A stretch of 64,000 bases of DNA, taken from assembly GCF_025263685.1 (NCBI RefSeq), contig NZ_CP092109.1, positions 2,047,001 to 2,111,000 on the forward strand, in the 5' to 3' direction. Position numbers and translations under genes: made by a program. How positions within the stretch are numbered: position 1 is the first letter of the stretch; each line of letters starts with the position of its first letter. The notes beneath the pieces are model-generated. The model was not told where the DNA came from and did no database searches. It was given only the letters and a program-made list of their open reading frames with translations. Positions 18,231 through 26,979 of this stretch are shown piece by piece. This DNA comes from Geoalkalibacter halelectricus (GTDB taxonomy: Bacteria; Desulfobacterota; Desulfuromonadia; Desulfuromonadales; Geoalkalibacteraceae).

Positions 18231-18587
18231 TCAACCGATTTTTTCCTGGCGTTCCTGCTCGGTTTTGCAGTCGATGCACAGGGTTGTGACCGGGCGGGCG
18301 CGCAGGCGGGCTTCGCCGATGTCTTCCTCGCAGGCCTCGCAGACGCCGAATTCGCCGCTGTCGATGCGCTCGATGGCCTCGCGAATCTTTTTGATCAGCT
18401 TGCGCTCGCGGTCGCGAATGCGCAACTCGAAGTTGCGGTCGGACTCGACCGTGGCCAGATCGGTGATGTCGGGCAGGTTGGATTTTTCGGTGGTCATCTC
18501 CGAAACGGTCTTGCCCGCCTCGCGCAGCAGCTCGTTTAGCTGATTCTGAAGGATCTGGCGAAACTCTTCCAACTTCTGCTTTTCCAT
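18231..18587 (-). CDS. dksA: DksA/TraR-family RNA polymerase-binding protein
   Basis: This 118-residue protein has the DksA layout: an N-terminal coiled coil (LEEFRQILQNQLNELLREAG) and a C-terminal zinc finger with two cysteine pairs (CEAC and CIDC). DksA-type proteins enter the RNA polymerase secondary channel and, with ppGpp, adjust rRNA and stress transcription. It is shorter than E. coli DksA (151 residues) and similar in length to the compact forms of this lineage. The coiled-coil tip contains DITDLATVESDRN; the DxxDxA-type acidic tip is therefore present. Confidence 0.92.
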   Translation of the reverse strand: MEKQKLEEFRQILQNQLNELLREAGKTVSEMTTEKSNLPDITDLATVESDRNFELRIRDRERKLIKKIREAIERIDSGEFGVCEACEEDIGEARLRARPVTTLCIDCKTEQERQEKIG

Positions 18588-18619
18588 GGAAATGCCCTCA
18601 CAGTCTGTGTGATTAATTT

Positions 18620-18648
18620 ATCCTAAGGTTCGGCCGCCCACCTGTCAA
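18620..18648 (-). promoter_or_regulatory. Sigma-70 promoter of dksA
   Basis: Reading the minus strand, TTGACA (18648-18643) is followed after exactly 17 bases by TAGGAT (18625-18620). It lies about 35 bp before the dksA start codon. Confidence 0.7.
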
Positions 18649-18689
18649 GCATATCCGTGCGGGCGGCCGCGGCGCCGGGCCCCGGCGTG

Positions 18690-19187
18690 TTAGTTGCGGG
18701 GCTGGTGCGCTTTTTTCCGCTTTTCCTCGCGCCACATGTCGATGAGCAGCATGACGACGCCGACGGTGATGGCGGAATCGGCGACGTTGAACGCCGGCCA
18801 GTGGTACTGGTACCAATGAACATCAATGAAGTCGATGACTTCGCCGAGGCGGACGCGATCGATGAGATTGCCGACGGCGCCGGCCAGAACCAGGGCGAGC
18901 GCCAGGGGTAGCCACTTAAGCTGCGGTTCCAGGCGGGAAATATACCAGAGAATGCCGATTGTGGCTAGGGTGGCCACGGTGATAAAAAATGGAATGCGCA
19001 TGGCGCTGTCGGCCAGGATGCCGAAAGCGGCGCCGGGGTTGCGCACGTAGGTGATGCGAAAAAAGTTCTCGATCACCACCACCGACTCATATAGAGCGAA
19101 GTTGCGGTCGATGTAGATCTTGGTCAACTGGTCGAGGGGCACCACCAGGGCCAGGGTCGCCAGTAGAATACGGTATTTGATGGCCAA
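18690..19187 (-). CDS. lspA: Lipoprotein signal peptidase (signal peptidase II)
   Basis: The 165-residue inner-membrane aspartyl protease removes signal peptides from diacylglyceryl-modified prolipoproteins. It has four hydrophobic segments and the family motifs DQLTK, RNPGAAFG, GNLIDR..GEVIDF and FNVADS. The catalytic aspartates are probably 119 and 137. It follows ileS by 45 bp, the common ileS-lspA arrangement. A 9-bp inverted repeat (CGGCCGCCC at 18631-18639 with GGGCGGCCG at 18661-18669) lies downstream, without a T run. Confidence 0.97.
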   Translation of the reverse strand: MAIKYRILLATLALVVPLDQLTKIYIDRNFALYESVVVIENFFRITYVRNPGAAFGILADSAMRIPFFITVATLATIGILWYISRLEPQLKWLPLALALVLAGAVGNLIDRVRLGEVIDFIDVHWYQYHWPAFNVADSAITVGVVMLLIDMWREEKRKKAHQPRN

Positions 19188-19232
19188 AAAAATTCTCGTT
19201 TCTTGGTGCGGAGGATGTCGCTGCCTGCGATC

Positions 19233-22007
19233 TTAGGCAAGCGCCTCGCGGCAGCGGTGGCAGACGCCGGGGTGAGCGTCCCACTGGCCGACGCTGGTGG
19301 CGTAGTTCCAGCACCGTTCGCACTTCTCGCCCGCGGCGGCGGTGACCGCCACCCGCAGTCCGGGTACGTTTTCACCGCTGATGGCATCATCGAGCGCCGC
19401 GCACAGCTCCACCTGCGAGACGATGAACAGCGCCGGCAGTTCCGCGGCGTATTCCTGGAGCAAATCCTGGAAGTCCGCCGGTGCCGTCAGTTGCACGCGC
19501 GCTTCGAGGGAGCCGCCGATGCGCTTTTCGTTGCGGGCCAGTTCCAGGGCCTTGGCGACATCGGCGCGCACCTTGAGCAGCCGCTCGTAGCGCGCTTCAA
19601 GCTGGGCGTCCACCAGGCTCTGCTCGAAGCGGGGAAAGTCGGCCAGATGCACGCTCGCGGCGCGCTCGCCGGGCAGTTGCGTCCAGATTTCGTCGGCGGT
19701 GAAGGAGAGCACCGGCGCGATGAGCCGGGTCAGGGCGTCGAGGATGCGGTACATGGCGGTCTGGGCGCTGCGCCGCGCGAGGCCCTTGGGCGGGGTGATG
19801 TAGAGCCGGTCCTTGAGAACGTCGAGATAAAAGGCGCTCATGTCGACGCTGCAGAAGTTGTGCACCGCGTGGTAGAGCACGTGAAACTCGTATTCCTCGT
19901 AGGAGCGCTCGACGCGCTTGACCAACCCTTCCAGCCGTGAGAGGGCCCAGCGGTCGATTTCGAGCAAATCGCCGTCGGGCACGCTGTCGGCGACCGGGTC
20001 GAAGTCGTGCAAGTTGCCGAGAATGTAGCGCGCGGTGTTGCGGATGCGGCGATAGGCGTCGGAGAGGCGCTGCAGGATTTCCTGGCTGATGCGGATGTCG
20101 TCGCGATAATCCTGGGCGGCGACCCACAGGCGCAGAATCTCGGCGCCGAATTTCTTGATCACCTCGTCGGGGGCGATGACGTTGCCCATGGATTTGGACA
20201 TTTTCTTGCCGGCCCCGTCGACGACGAAGCCGTGGGTCAAGACCGCCTTGTAGGGAGCCTGGTCGCGGGTGCCCACCGCGCACAGCAGCGAGGAGTGGAA
20301 CCAGCCGCGATGCTGATCGCTGCCCTCGAGGTAGAGATCGGCCGGCGCGCTCAGGTAATCGCGCGCCTCGACCACGGCGGCGAAGGACACGCCCGAGTCG
20401 AACCACACATCGAGGATGTCCATCTCCTTGGTGAAGCTCTCGTTACCGCAGGCCCCGCAACGGCTGCCGGGCGGCAGAAGCTGTGCGGCGTCGCGCTCAA
20501 ACCAGATGTCGCTGCCGTGCTGCTCGAAGAGATCCGCGACGTGATGCATGGTCGGGCCGTCGGCCAGGGCCTCGCCGCATTTTTCACAATAAAAGACCGT
20601 GATCGGCACGCCCCAGCTGCGTTGCCGGCTGACGCACCAGTCGGGGCGGTTCTCGATCATGCCGTAGATGCGCTCGCGCCCCCAGCGCGGAATCCACTGA
20701 ACGTCGTTGATGTGCTCCAGGGCCTTGGCACGCAGCTCGTTTTTCTCCATGGAGATAAACCACTGCTCGGTGGCGCGGAACAAAATCGGCTTCTTGCAGC
20801 GCCAGCAGTGCGGGTAGCTGTGCGAGAGCTTGGCGGCGTGCAGCAACGCGCCGACCTCGGTGAGCTTGGCGATGACCGCCTCGTTGGCCGCTGGAACCTT
20901 GAGGCCGCCGAAGAACTCCAGATCCTCGCGATAGCGGCCGTAGTCATCGACGGGATTGTAGATGTCGAGACCGTACTTGAGACCGACGACGTAGTCGTCC
21001 TGGCCGTGGCCGGGGGCGGTGTGCACGCAGCCGGTGCCGGCCTCGAGGGTGACGTGATCGCCGAGAATCAGTAGGCTGTCGCGGTCGTGGAAGGGGTGAC
21101 GGCAGGCGCGCCCTTCAAAGGCGCGCGCGTCGAGGGCGGCGGCGACGTGGAAATCGCTGATGCCGAGATCCTTCATGACCGTTTCGAGAAGTCCCTCGGC
21201 CACCACCAGGCGCTCGGCGCCGATGTCCACGGCCACATAGGGCAGGTCGGGATTGAGGCACACCCCGAGGTTGGCGGGAATGGTCCAGGGGGTGGTGGTC
21301 CAGATGACGAAGGACAGCGGCTTGTCGGCGAGTTGCGCGTAGTCGGGCGGCAACTCCTGGCGGTAGGGGAACTTGACGTACACCGAGGGCGAGCTGTGAT
21401 CGGCGTATTCGACCTCGGCCTCCGCCAGAGCGGTCACGCAGGAAGCGCACCAGTGAATGGGCTTTTTGCCCTTGTAGAGGCTGCCGCGTTCGGCAAAGCG
21501 TGCCAGTTCGCGAGCCGTGGCCGCCTCGTAGCCGGTGTGCATGGTCAGGTAGGGGTTGTCCCACTCACCCAGTACGCCCAGGCGCTGAAACTCCTCGCCC
21601 TGGGTCGCAACCCAGGTGTCGGCGTAGGTTCGGCATTCGCGGCGAATATCGGCCTTGCTCAGCTCTTTCTTGCGCGCGCCGAGCTGCTGGTCGACCTTGA
21701 GTTCGATGGGCAGGCCGTGGCAGTCCCAGCCGGGCACGTAGGGGGCGTGGTAGCCCTGCATGCGGCGGCTTTTGATGACGATGTCCTTGAGGATCTTGTT
21801 GAGGGCGTGGCCGATGTGAATATGGCCGTTGGCGTAGGGCGGGCCATCGTGCAGGGTGAAGCGCGGGCGGCCGGCGCCGGCTTCCTCGATCTTTTCGTAG
21901 AGCTTCATGTCCTGCCAGCGCTTGAGGATTTCCGGCTCGCGCTGGGGCAGGTTGGCGCGCATGGGGAAATCGGTTTGGGGCAGATTGAGGCTCTCTTTGT
22001 AGTCCAT
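19233..22007 (-). CDS. ileS: Isoleucyl-tRNA synthetase
   Basis: The 924-residue class I synthetase charges tRNA-Ile. The HIGH motif is at residues 64-67 (within [10 protein letters not shown]) and KMSKS is in [10 protein letters not shown] near residue 600. The CP1 editing domain lies between them. The C-terminal zinc finger (CERCWNYA and CHRCREAL) is typical of the bacterial type. The sequence is uninterrupted. No T-box leader is evident upstream; the gene starts soon after the terminator of the small upstream gene. lspA follows. Confidence 0.98.
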   Translation of the reverse strand: MDYKESLNLPQTDFPMRANLPQREPEILKRWQDMKLYEKIEEAGAGRPRFTLHDGPPYANGHIHIGHALNKILKDIVIKSRRMQGYHAPYVPGWDCHGLPIELKVDQQLGARKKELSKADIRRECRTYADTWVATQGEEFQRLGVLGEWDNPYLTMHTGYEAATARELARFAERGSLYKGKKPIHWCASCVTALAEAEVEYADHSSPSVYVKFPYRQELPPDYAQLADKPLSFVIWTTTPWTIPANLGVCLNPDLPYVAVDIGAERLVVAEGLLETVMKDLGISDFHVAAALDARAFEGRACRHPFHDRDSLLILGDHVTLEAGTGCVHTAPGHGQDDYVVGLKYGLDIYNPVDDYGRYREDLEFFGGLKVPAANEAVIAKLTEVGALLHAAKLSHSYPHCWRCKKPILFRATEQWFISMEKNELRAKALEHINDVQWIPRWGRERIYGMIENRPDWCVSRQRSWGVPITVFYCEKCGEALADGPTMHHVADLFEQHGSDIWFERDAAQLLPPGSRCGACGNESFTKEMDILDVWFDSGVSFAAVVEARDYLSAPADLYLEGSDQHRGWFHSSLLCAVGTRDQAPYKAVLTHGFVVDGAGKKMSKSMGNVIAPDEVIKKFGAEILRLWVAAQDYRDDIRISQEILQRLSDAYRRIRNTARYILGNLHDFDPVADSVPDGDLLEIDRWALSRLEGLVKRVERSYEEYEFHVLYHAVHNFCSVDMSAFYLDVLKDRLYITPPKGLARRSAQTAMYRILDALTRLIAPVLSFTADEIWTQLPGERAASVHLADFPRFEQSLVDAQLEARYERLLKVRADVAKALELARNEKRIGGSLEARVQLTAPADFQDLLQEYAAELPALFIVSQVELCAALDDAISGENVPGLRVAVTAAAGEKCERCWNYATSVGQWDAHPGVCHRCREALA

Positions 22008-22125
22008 GCTGTGTCATCTCCCGGCAAGGTCGAAAAAATCGAAGCCCACAAGGTAGCAAAAACCATGATTATGTCAAGGTAAAAGGGCCGTCCGGGGCGT
22101 CTGGCGGGAGGGGTTCTGGGTGGGG

Positions 22126-22171
22126 AAAAAAGCCGCGGGCCGAAGGCAAGCCGAGGGGGCTTACCCGCGGC
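22126..22171 (-). terminator. Intrinsic terminator between small RHH gene and ileS
   Basis: On the minus strand an eight-base stem (CCCGCGGC with GCCGCGGG; + positions 22132-22139 and 22164-22171) is followed by six T residues. Confidence 0.8.
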
Positions 22172-22204
22172 CCGCGCGGGGGTGAGGGTGGGGCATGGCG
22201 CTAC

Positions 22205-22375
22205 TCACGCCTGAGGGCGGTCGTGGTTTTCTTCGAGCAGATTGAGGCTGCGGCGCAGCAAGGTCGAGATGCTGGTGCCCTGGGCCTTGGCGATTTCCTG
22301 CAGGGTTTCCATTTCCTGGTCGCTGATCCGGCACGAGATGATGTAGCGCTTGGGGTTTTCAACGGATTTGCCCAT
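22205..22375 (-). CDS. Small ribbon-helix-helix protein
   Basis: This 56-residue gene begins MGKSVENPKRYIISCRISDQ and continues as EMETLQEIAKAQGTSISTLL, then RRSLNLLEEN. It is a CopG/MetJ-like ribbon-helix-helix pattern: a beta strand (YIISCRIS) followed by two helices. AAGGAGAT lies eight bases before ATG, and a terminator follows the stop. It is probably a DNA-binding regulator; no toxin partner is adjacent, so it may be a stand-alone repressor. Confidence 0.8.
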   Translation of the reverse strand: MGKSVENPKRYIISCRISDQEMETLQEIAKAQGTSISTLLRRSLNLLEENHDRPQA

Positions 22376-22901
22376 GATTTTAATCTCCTTTGCGATGAGG
22401 TTTCTGAGCGATAAGCTCTGGATGTGTCAAATTGTTACGTATACGCTTTGCAAGGGTGTTGCCAATTTTGAGAAAAAACAAAAAAAATTTATAAGTGTAG
22501 TAAAATCGGCCCTTTTTCAGAGTGTGGTGGGGCGGCAAGGTAGCCCGGAGGTCGCAGCGGATGGGACTTTTTTACACATTTGCCCGCAAAGTGAGACAAA
22601 ACGAACCAGCGCCTGTGTCAGTGGTGGCTCACTTGGTGATTTTCGGTCCGGCGACTGCCACCCCGTGGGAGTTCCTCGCGCCCGCTGCGGGCGTTGCGGC
22701 GCATCGGGCCTGGTTGGCTAGGCATTGAATTCAAGGTCATATGTTCTGGATATGTTACCCGAGGTCCCAGTCCGGTCGTGGCTGTGCCAAGTGTGGCACG
22801 AATGTGTGCGAGAATGACCACAATGGCTCCCGGTCCGCGGGGCTGGAGCTTTCTTGCCGAGCGGCGCGCCTTGCGCGGTGCCGAGGCGCTCTTTATACTC
22901 T
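22376..22901. other. Intergenic region without a recognised gene
   Basis: About 525 bp upstream of the second palindromic element hold no convincing coding frame. An inverted repeat GTGCCA-AGTG-TGGCAC is at 22784-22799. The RHH gene promoter presumably lies near 22400-22450. Confidence 0.4.
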
Positions 22902-23070
22902 CTAGGAGGCTGTCGGACTATCCGGGCCGAAGCGAAAATTTGGATGTTTGAGTCCGGATTTTGGCTCCTTTGAGAGTGCATAGCCGTAGCTACGTACCGA
23001 AAAGGAGCCGGAATCCGGGCCAAACAGCCGGATTTGCAGCCGGCTCATGGATAGTCCGACAGCCTCCTAG
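22902..23070. mobile_element. 169-bp palindromic MITE-like element, copy 2
   Basis: Both ends read CTAGGAGGCTGTCGGACT inward and are perfect inverted repeats over 22 bp. An inner stem pairs 22954-22971 with 23001-23018 (16 of 18 direct matches; the other two could be G-U in RNA). It ends 43 bp before the first Mrp-type gene, so it may influence that operon. It differs from copy 3 at about five positions. Confidence 0.9.
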
Positions 23071-23113
23071 GCGGCTTCGCGCCGCCCAGCAACGAACCAG
23101 GGACAATCCATTG

Positions 23114-23635
23114 ATGTCGACCGAACCCCAATCTCCGCCGCGCGGCGGCGTTCTGACCGCTCTGCTGCCGCGTTTGATTCTTCTGGCCCTACTGTGGTGG
23201 GTGCTGACGGGTGGCGCGCGCGACGGCTGGGGCCTGGGCCTGCTGGTCATCGTTCTGGCCGTCTGGCTGTCCCTGGTTCTGCGCGCGCCGCAGCCCTGGC
23301 GGCTGAGCTTGGCCGGTGCCCTGCGCTTTGTGCCCTATTTCTGCTGGCAGTCGGTGCGCGGCGGGTTCGATGTGACGCGGCGCGCCTTCTCGCCCGGCCT
23401 TCCCCTGGCGCCGCTGCTTCTGGAGCATCCTTTGCGGTTGCCGCCGGGCACGGCCCGGATTTTTTTGCTCAATACCGTCAGCCTGCTGCCCGGCACCCTG
23501 AGCGCGCAATTGCACGGCGATCGGCTGGTGGTGCATGGACTCGACGGCGGCCTGCCCCTGGCGCAGGATCTGCGGCGGCTGGAATCTCGGGTGGCGGGTC
23601 TCTTCGGATTGCGCCTTGGAGGAAGCGATGGCTGA
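23114..23635 (+). CDS. mrpE: Mrp-type antiporter subunit E
   Basis: The 173-residue membrane protein belongs to the MnhE/MrpE family: hydrophobic N-terminus (LLPRLILLALLWWVLTGG), VPYFCWQSVRGGFDVTRRAF, and TARIFLLNTVSLLPGTLSAQL with HGLDG near the end. It is an accessory subunit of multi-subunit cation/proton antiporters. A longer open frame starts at 22961 inside the palindromic element, but ATG 23114 is the first sensible start. The ribosome site is weak. It overlaps the next gene by eight bases and heads an eight-gene operon. Confidence 0.9.
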   Translation: MSTEPQSPPRGGVLTALLPRLILLALLWWVLTGGARDGWGLGLLVIVLAVWLSLVLRAPQPWRLSLAGALRFVPYFCWQSVRGGFDVTRRAFSPGLPLAPLLLEHPLRLPPGTARIFLLNTVSLLPGTLSAQLHGDRLVVHGLDGGLPLAQDLRRLESRVAGLFGLRLGGSDG

Positions 23636-23909
23636 ACTTTGTCTGGGCCTGGCCCTGTTGCTGCTGCTGACCATCGTTGCCGGGCTGGTGCGGGTGCTGC
23701 GCGGGCCGACGCCGGCTGACCGCATGCTGGCCGCGCAACTCTTCGGCACCACCGGCGTCGCCATTCTGCTTCTGCTGGGGCAGGCGACGGGGGTTGCGGC
23801 CCTCTGGGATGGGGCCTTGATCTTTGCTCTGCTGGCCGCGGTCGCGGCGGTCACTTTCGTGCGCTGCGCCTGGCAGCGGCAGGGCGGCGGAGACGACCAT
23901 GGAGATTAG
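23628..23909 (+). CDS. mrpF: Mrp-type antiporter subunit F
   Basis: The 93-residue product has three hydrophobic helices and the MrpF/MnhF core VLRGPTPADRMLAAQLFGTTG, followed by ALWDGALIFALLAAVAAVTFVRC. GGAGG lies upstream of ATG 23628, within the end of mrpE. The small F subunit is needed for assembly of Mrp complexes. It overlaps mrpG by 11 bases. Confidence 0.92.
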   Translation: MAELCLGLALLLLLTIVAGLVRVLRGPTPADRMLAAQLFGTTGVAILLLLGQATGVAALWDGALIFALLAAVAAVTFVRCAWQRQGGGDDHGD

Positions 23910-24201
23910 AGACGTCCTGAGCACCGTGCTGCTGCTGGCGGCGGTGCCCTTTTTTCTCGCCGGCACTCTGGGGCTGCTGCGCTTTCCCGATGTGTTCTGC
24001 CGCCTGCATGCCCTGACCAAGGCCGACAATCTGGGCCTGGGCCTGATCGTGCTCGGACTCATGCTTCAGGCGCCCTCCTGGCATGCCGCGGCCGGTCTGC
24101 TGTTGACCTGGCTGCTGGTTCTGCTGGCCGGGGCGACGGTGGCCCATCTGATCGCGCGCAAGGCCCTGGCCGACGGACAGCGACCCTGGAGCCGGTCATG
24201 A
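23899..24201 (+). CDS. mrpG: Mrp-type antiporter subunit G
   Basis: This 100-residue membrane protein has the MrpG/MnhG pattern: FFLAGTLGLLRFPDVFCRLHALTKADNLGLGLI is diagnostic. Three helices are predicted. The gene overlaps both neighbours (11 bp with mrpF, 4 bp with the next), consistent with translational coupling in one operon. Confidence 0.93.
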   Translation: MEIRDVLSTVLLLAAVPFFLAGTLGLLRFPDVFCRLHALTKADNLGLGLIVLGLMLQAPSWHAAAGLLLTWLLVLLAGATVAHLIARKALADGQRPWSRS

Positions 24202-25187
24202 GCGAGCTCGGCGTGTTGTTCGACCTGATACTGCTGGGCACCCTGGTGTGGCTGGCCTGGCGGCTTTTGGCCAGCGCCGATCTCTTCAAGGCGGTGGTGC
24301 TGTTCATCGCCTTTGGTTTGTTGCTGGCCCTGGCCTGGGCGCGGCTCGGCGCCCCGGATGTGGCCCTGGCCGAAGCCGCCATCGGCGCGGGCATCACCGG
24401 CGCGCTGCTGCTTGTCGCCCTGCGCCGGCTCGGCCCGGAAACCGAGCGGATGCGCCGCCATGCGCCGACCATCGGGCAGCGGCTGTCGGCGCGCTTGCTG
24501 GTCGGCATCGCGGGCGCAGCGGTGGCCCTGCTGGTGGCGCGCGCCCTGCTCGGGCTGCCGGCGGTGGCGCCGGGGCTGGCGCCCCGGGTGGCCGAGGATC
24601 TGGCCCAGAGCGGCGTGGCCCATCCGGTCACGGCGGTTTTGCTTAACTTTCGCGGCTTCGATACCCTTCTGGAAGTCGGCGTGCTGGTCTTGGCGGTTCT
24701 GGGCATCTGGTGCCTGAACGAGGCCCCTCAGCTGGCTCCGGCGCAGCCGGACTCTCCGGTCCTGCTTGGTCTGGTGCGCCTGCTGCTGCCCCTGCTGATG
24801 GTGGCCGGGGGCTATTTGCTGTGGTTGGGCGCCCATGCCCCGGGGGGCGCCTTTCAGGGCGGGGCCCTGCTGGCGGCGGCCGCGGTATTGGGGCTTCTGG
24901 CCGGCTTTGCCCTGCCGCGGCGTTGGAGCGGCCTGCCCTTGCGCCTGATGCTGGCCGCCGGCCTGGCGGTCTTTCTGGCCGTGGGCGCGGCGCCCCTGCT
25001 GGGCGGCGGCTGGTTTCTGGCTTATCCGCCCGGCGCGGCCAAGACCCTGATCCTGCTGATTGAAACCCTGCTCACGGGCTCCATCGCCGCGGTCCTGGCG
25101 GTGGCGGTGGTGGGGGGACGCCCGGGCGAGGCCGCCGCGAGCTATCCGCCCCTGGCCGAGCCGCCTGTCGGAAAAGAGACTTCATGA
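24198..25187 (+). CDS. Fused MbhD/MbhE/MrpB-like subunit
   Basis: The 329-residue protein joins parts that are separate in many complexes. Residues 1-75 resemble MbhD or the MrpA tail (LFKAVVLFIAFGLLLALAWARLGAPDVALAEAAIG). Residues about 140-175 resemble MbhE (NFRGFDTLLEVGVLVLAVLGIW). Residues about 190-310 are MrpB-like (LLPLLMVAGGYLLWLGAHAPGGAFQGGALLA). About nine membrane helices are expected. It carries the MrpA C-terminal portion although no full MrpA is in the operon. It overlaps mrpC by four bases. Confidence 0.85.
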   Translation: MSELGVLFDLILLGTLVWLAWRLLASADLFKAVVLFIAFGLLLALAWARLGAPDVALAEAAIGAGITGALLLVALRRLGPETERMRRHAPTIGQRLSARLLVGIAGAAVALLVARALLGLPAVAPGLAPRVAEDLAQSGVAHPVTAVLLNFRGFDTLLEVGVLVLAVLGIWCLNEAPQLAPAQPDSPVLLGLVRLLLPLLMVAGGYLLWLGAHAPGGAFQGGALLAAAAVLGLLAGFALPRRWSGLPLRLMLAAGLAVFLAVGAAPLLGGGWFLAYPPGAAKTLILLIETLLTGSIAAVLAVAVVGGRPGEAAASYPPLAEPPVGKETS

Positions 25188-25498
25188 GTGTGCCGCTGTT
25201 ATACGCCGCGGGCGGAGTGGTGCTGTTCTGCCTGGGGCTGTACGCGATTTTTCTGCGCGTTCATCTGCTGCGCAAGATTCTGGCCGCCAATGTCATGGGC
25301 AGCGGCGTGTTCATGGTGTTCATCGCCCTGGCGGCGCGCGTTCCCGGCGCCGATGCCGATCCGGTACCCCACGCCATGGTGCTGACGGGCATTGTCGTGG
25401 CGGTGTGTTTCACCGCCCTGGCGGTGGCCCTGGCGGTGCGCATCGAGGAGCTCAGCGGCCACTCGCGGCTGCCGCGCAAGGGTGAGGAGGGGGCATGA
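25184..25498 (+). CDS. mrpC: Mrp-type antiporter subunit C (NuoK-like)
   Basis: The 104-residue product resembles NuoK and MrpC: three helices, LGLYAIFLRVHLLRKILAANVMGSGVFMV and PHAMVLTGIVVAVCFTALAVALAVRI. NuoK-like subunits contribute charged residues to the proton path of complex I-type machines. ATG overlaps the previous stop, and its own stop overlaps the next start. Confidence 0.92.
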   Translation: MSVPLLYAAGGVVLFCLGLYAIFLRVHLLRKILAANVMGSGVFMVFIALAARVPGADADPVPHAMVLTGIVVAVCFTALAVALAVRIEELSGHSRLPRKGEEGA

Positions 25499-26979
25499 GC
25501 TGGCTGCTCGATCAGCCTTGGAGCCTGTGGGCCATCATTCTGCCCCTGGCCGCCGCCCTCGGCGCCTTCCTCGCGCCGCGCCAGGCGCCGCGTATCGGCA
25601 TGGCGGCGGCGCTCGCCATCTTTGCGACGGTGCTGGGCGCGATCCTGCAGGTCCATGGGCGCGGCCCGCAGTTTCACGCCTTGGGTGGCTGGGAAGCGCC
25701 CCTGGGCATCGCCCTGCGCACCGACGGCTTGTCCCTGATGCTGCTGGCGGCCACCGCCCTGGTCGGCCTGGTGGTCAGTTGGTACGCCCTGGGGTATTTC
25801 TCCGGCACCGTGCACGGGGCGGAAAAGCGCGAATATTTCTGGCCCCTGTGGCTGTTTCTCTGGGGGGCGTGCAACGCCCTGGCCGTCTCCGGCGATCTGT
25901 TCAATCTTTATGTGACCCTGGAGCTGGTCACTCTGGCCTCGGTGGCGCTCACCGCCCTGGGCGGCGGTGCTGCCGCCCTGAGCGCGGCCATGCGCTATCT
26001 GCTCAGCGGCCTGGTCGGATCCCTGTGCTATCTGCTCGGCGTGGCCCTGATTTACGGCGCCCACGGCACCGTCGATCTGGCACTCCTCGCGCAGTTGGTC
26101 AGCGACGATGGCTTGAGTCGCGCCGCCCTGGCCCTGATGGTCACCGGCCTGCTGCTCAAGACGGCGCTCTTTCCACTGCATTTCTGGTTGCCGCCGGCCC
26201 ATTCCATGGCCCCCGCTCCGGTGAGCGCGCTGCTTTCGGCCCTGGTGGTCAAGACCTCCTATCTAATTCTGCTGCGCCTGTGGTTTGAGGTCTTTCCTAC
26301 GGTGGTCACTCCGGGCATGGGGCAGTTGCTCGGCATCCTGGGCGCCGGCGCGATTCTCTGGGGCTCGTTCATGGCCCTGCGCCAGGAGCGGCTCAAGCTG
26401 CTGGTGGCCTACTCCACCGTGGCGCAGCTCGGCTATCTGTTTTTGGTGTTTCCCCTGGCCCAGGGCGAGGCCCTGACGGGGGCCTGGACCGGCGTGGTGT
26501 TCTTTGTGCTCGCCCATGCCTGCGGCAAGGCGGCCATGTTCCTGGTGGCGGGCACCATCTACCATACCGCCGGTCATGACCGCATCGCCTACCTGGCCGG
26601 TGCCGGCGGTCCCCTGGGCGTGCAGGTGGTGGTGTTCGCCCTGGCGGCGGTGACCATCATCGGATTGCCGCCGAGCGGCGGCTTCATGGCCAAGTGGCTG
26701 CTGCTCAACGCCGCCATCGCCGGCGGCCAGTGGTGGTATCTGGTGGTCATGGCCCTGGGCAGCCTGCTGGCCGGCGCCTATGTCCTGCGGGTGCTGAGCT
26801 GGGCGTTTCTCGATGTGCGGCGCACCTTTTACCCGACCCTGCCCTGGACCCTGCGCTGGCCGCCCCTGGCGCTGTCGCTGGTGGCGCTGCTGCTGGGACT
26901 GCTGGCTTTTGTGCCGGTGCATCTGGTGCTGACCGACGCGCCGGTGAGCGCGGCGGTGCGTCTGGAGGTGCGGCCGTGA
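25495..26979 (+). CDS. mrpD: Mrp-type antiporter subunit D (NuoM/N-like)
   Basis: This 494-residue protein is an ion-translocating antiporter-like subunit with about 14 helices. The TM5 glutamate is present in NLYVTLELVTLAS (Glu143), and the TM7 lysine in LLLKTALFPLHFWLPPAH. VAYSTVAQLGYLF is also typical. GTG of the next gene overlaps its stop as GTGA. It is the first of three such subunits encoded in series. Confidence 0.95.
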   Translation: MSWLLDQPWSLWAIILPLAAALGAFLAPRQAPRIGMAAALAIFATVLGAILQVHGRGPQFHALGGWEAPLGIALRTDGLSLMLLAATALVGLVVSWYALGYFSGTVHGAEKREYFWPLWLFLWGACNALAVSGDLFNLYVTLELVTLASVALTALGGGAAALSAAMRYLLSGLVGSLCYLLGVALIYGAHGTVDLALLAQLVSDDGLSRAALALMVTGLLLKTALFPLHFWLPPAHSMAPAPVSALLSALVVKTSYLILLRLWFEVFPTVVTPGMGQLLGILGAGAILWGSFMALRQERLKLLVAYSTVAQLGYLFLVFPLAQGEALTGAWTGVVFFVLAHACGKAAMFLVAGTIYHTAGHDRIAYLAGAGGPLGVQVVVFALAAVTIIGLPPSGGFMAKWLLLNAAIAGGQWWYLVVMALGSLLAGAYVLRVLSWAFLDVRRTFYPTLPWTLRWPPLALSLVALLLGLLAFVPVHLVLTDAPVSAAVRLEVRP

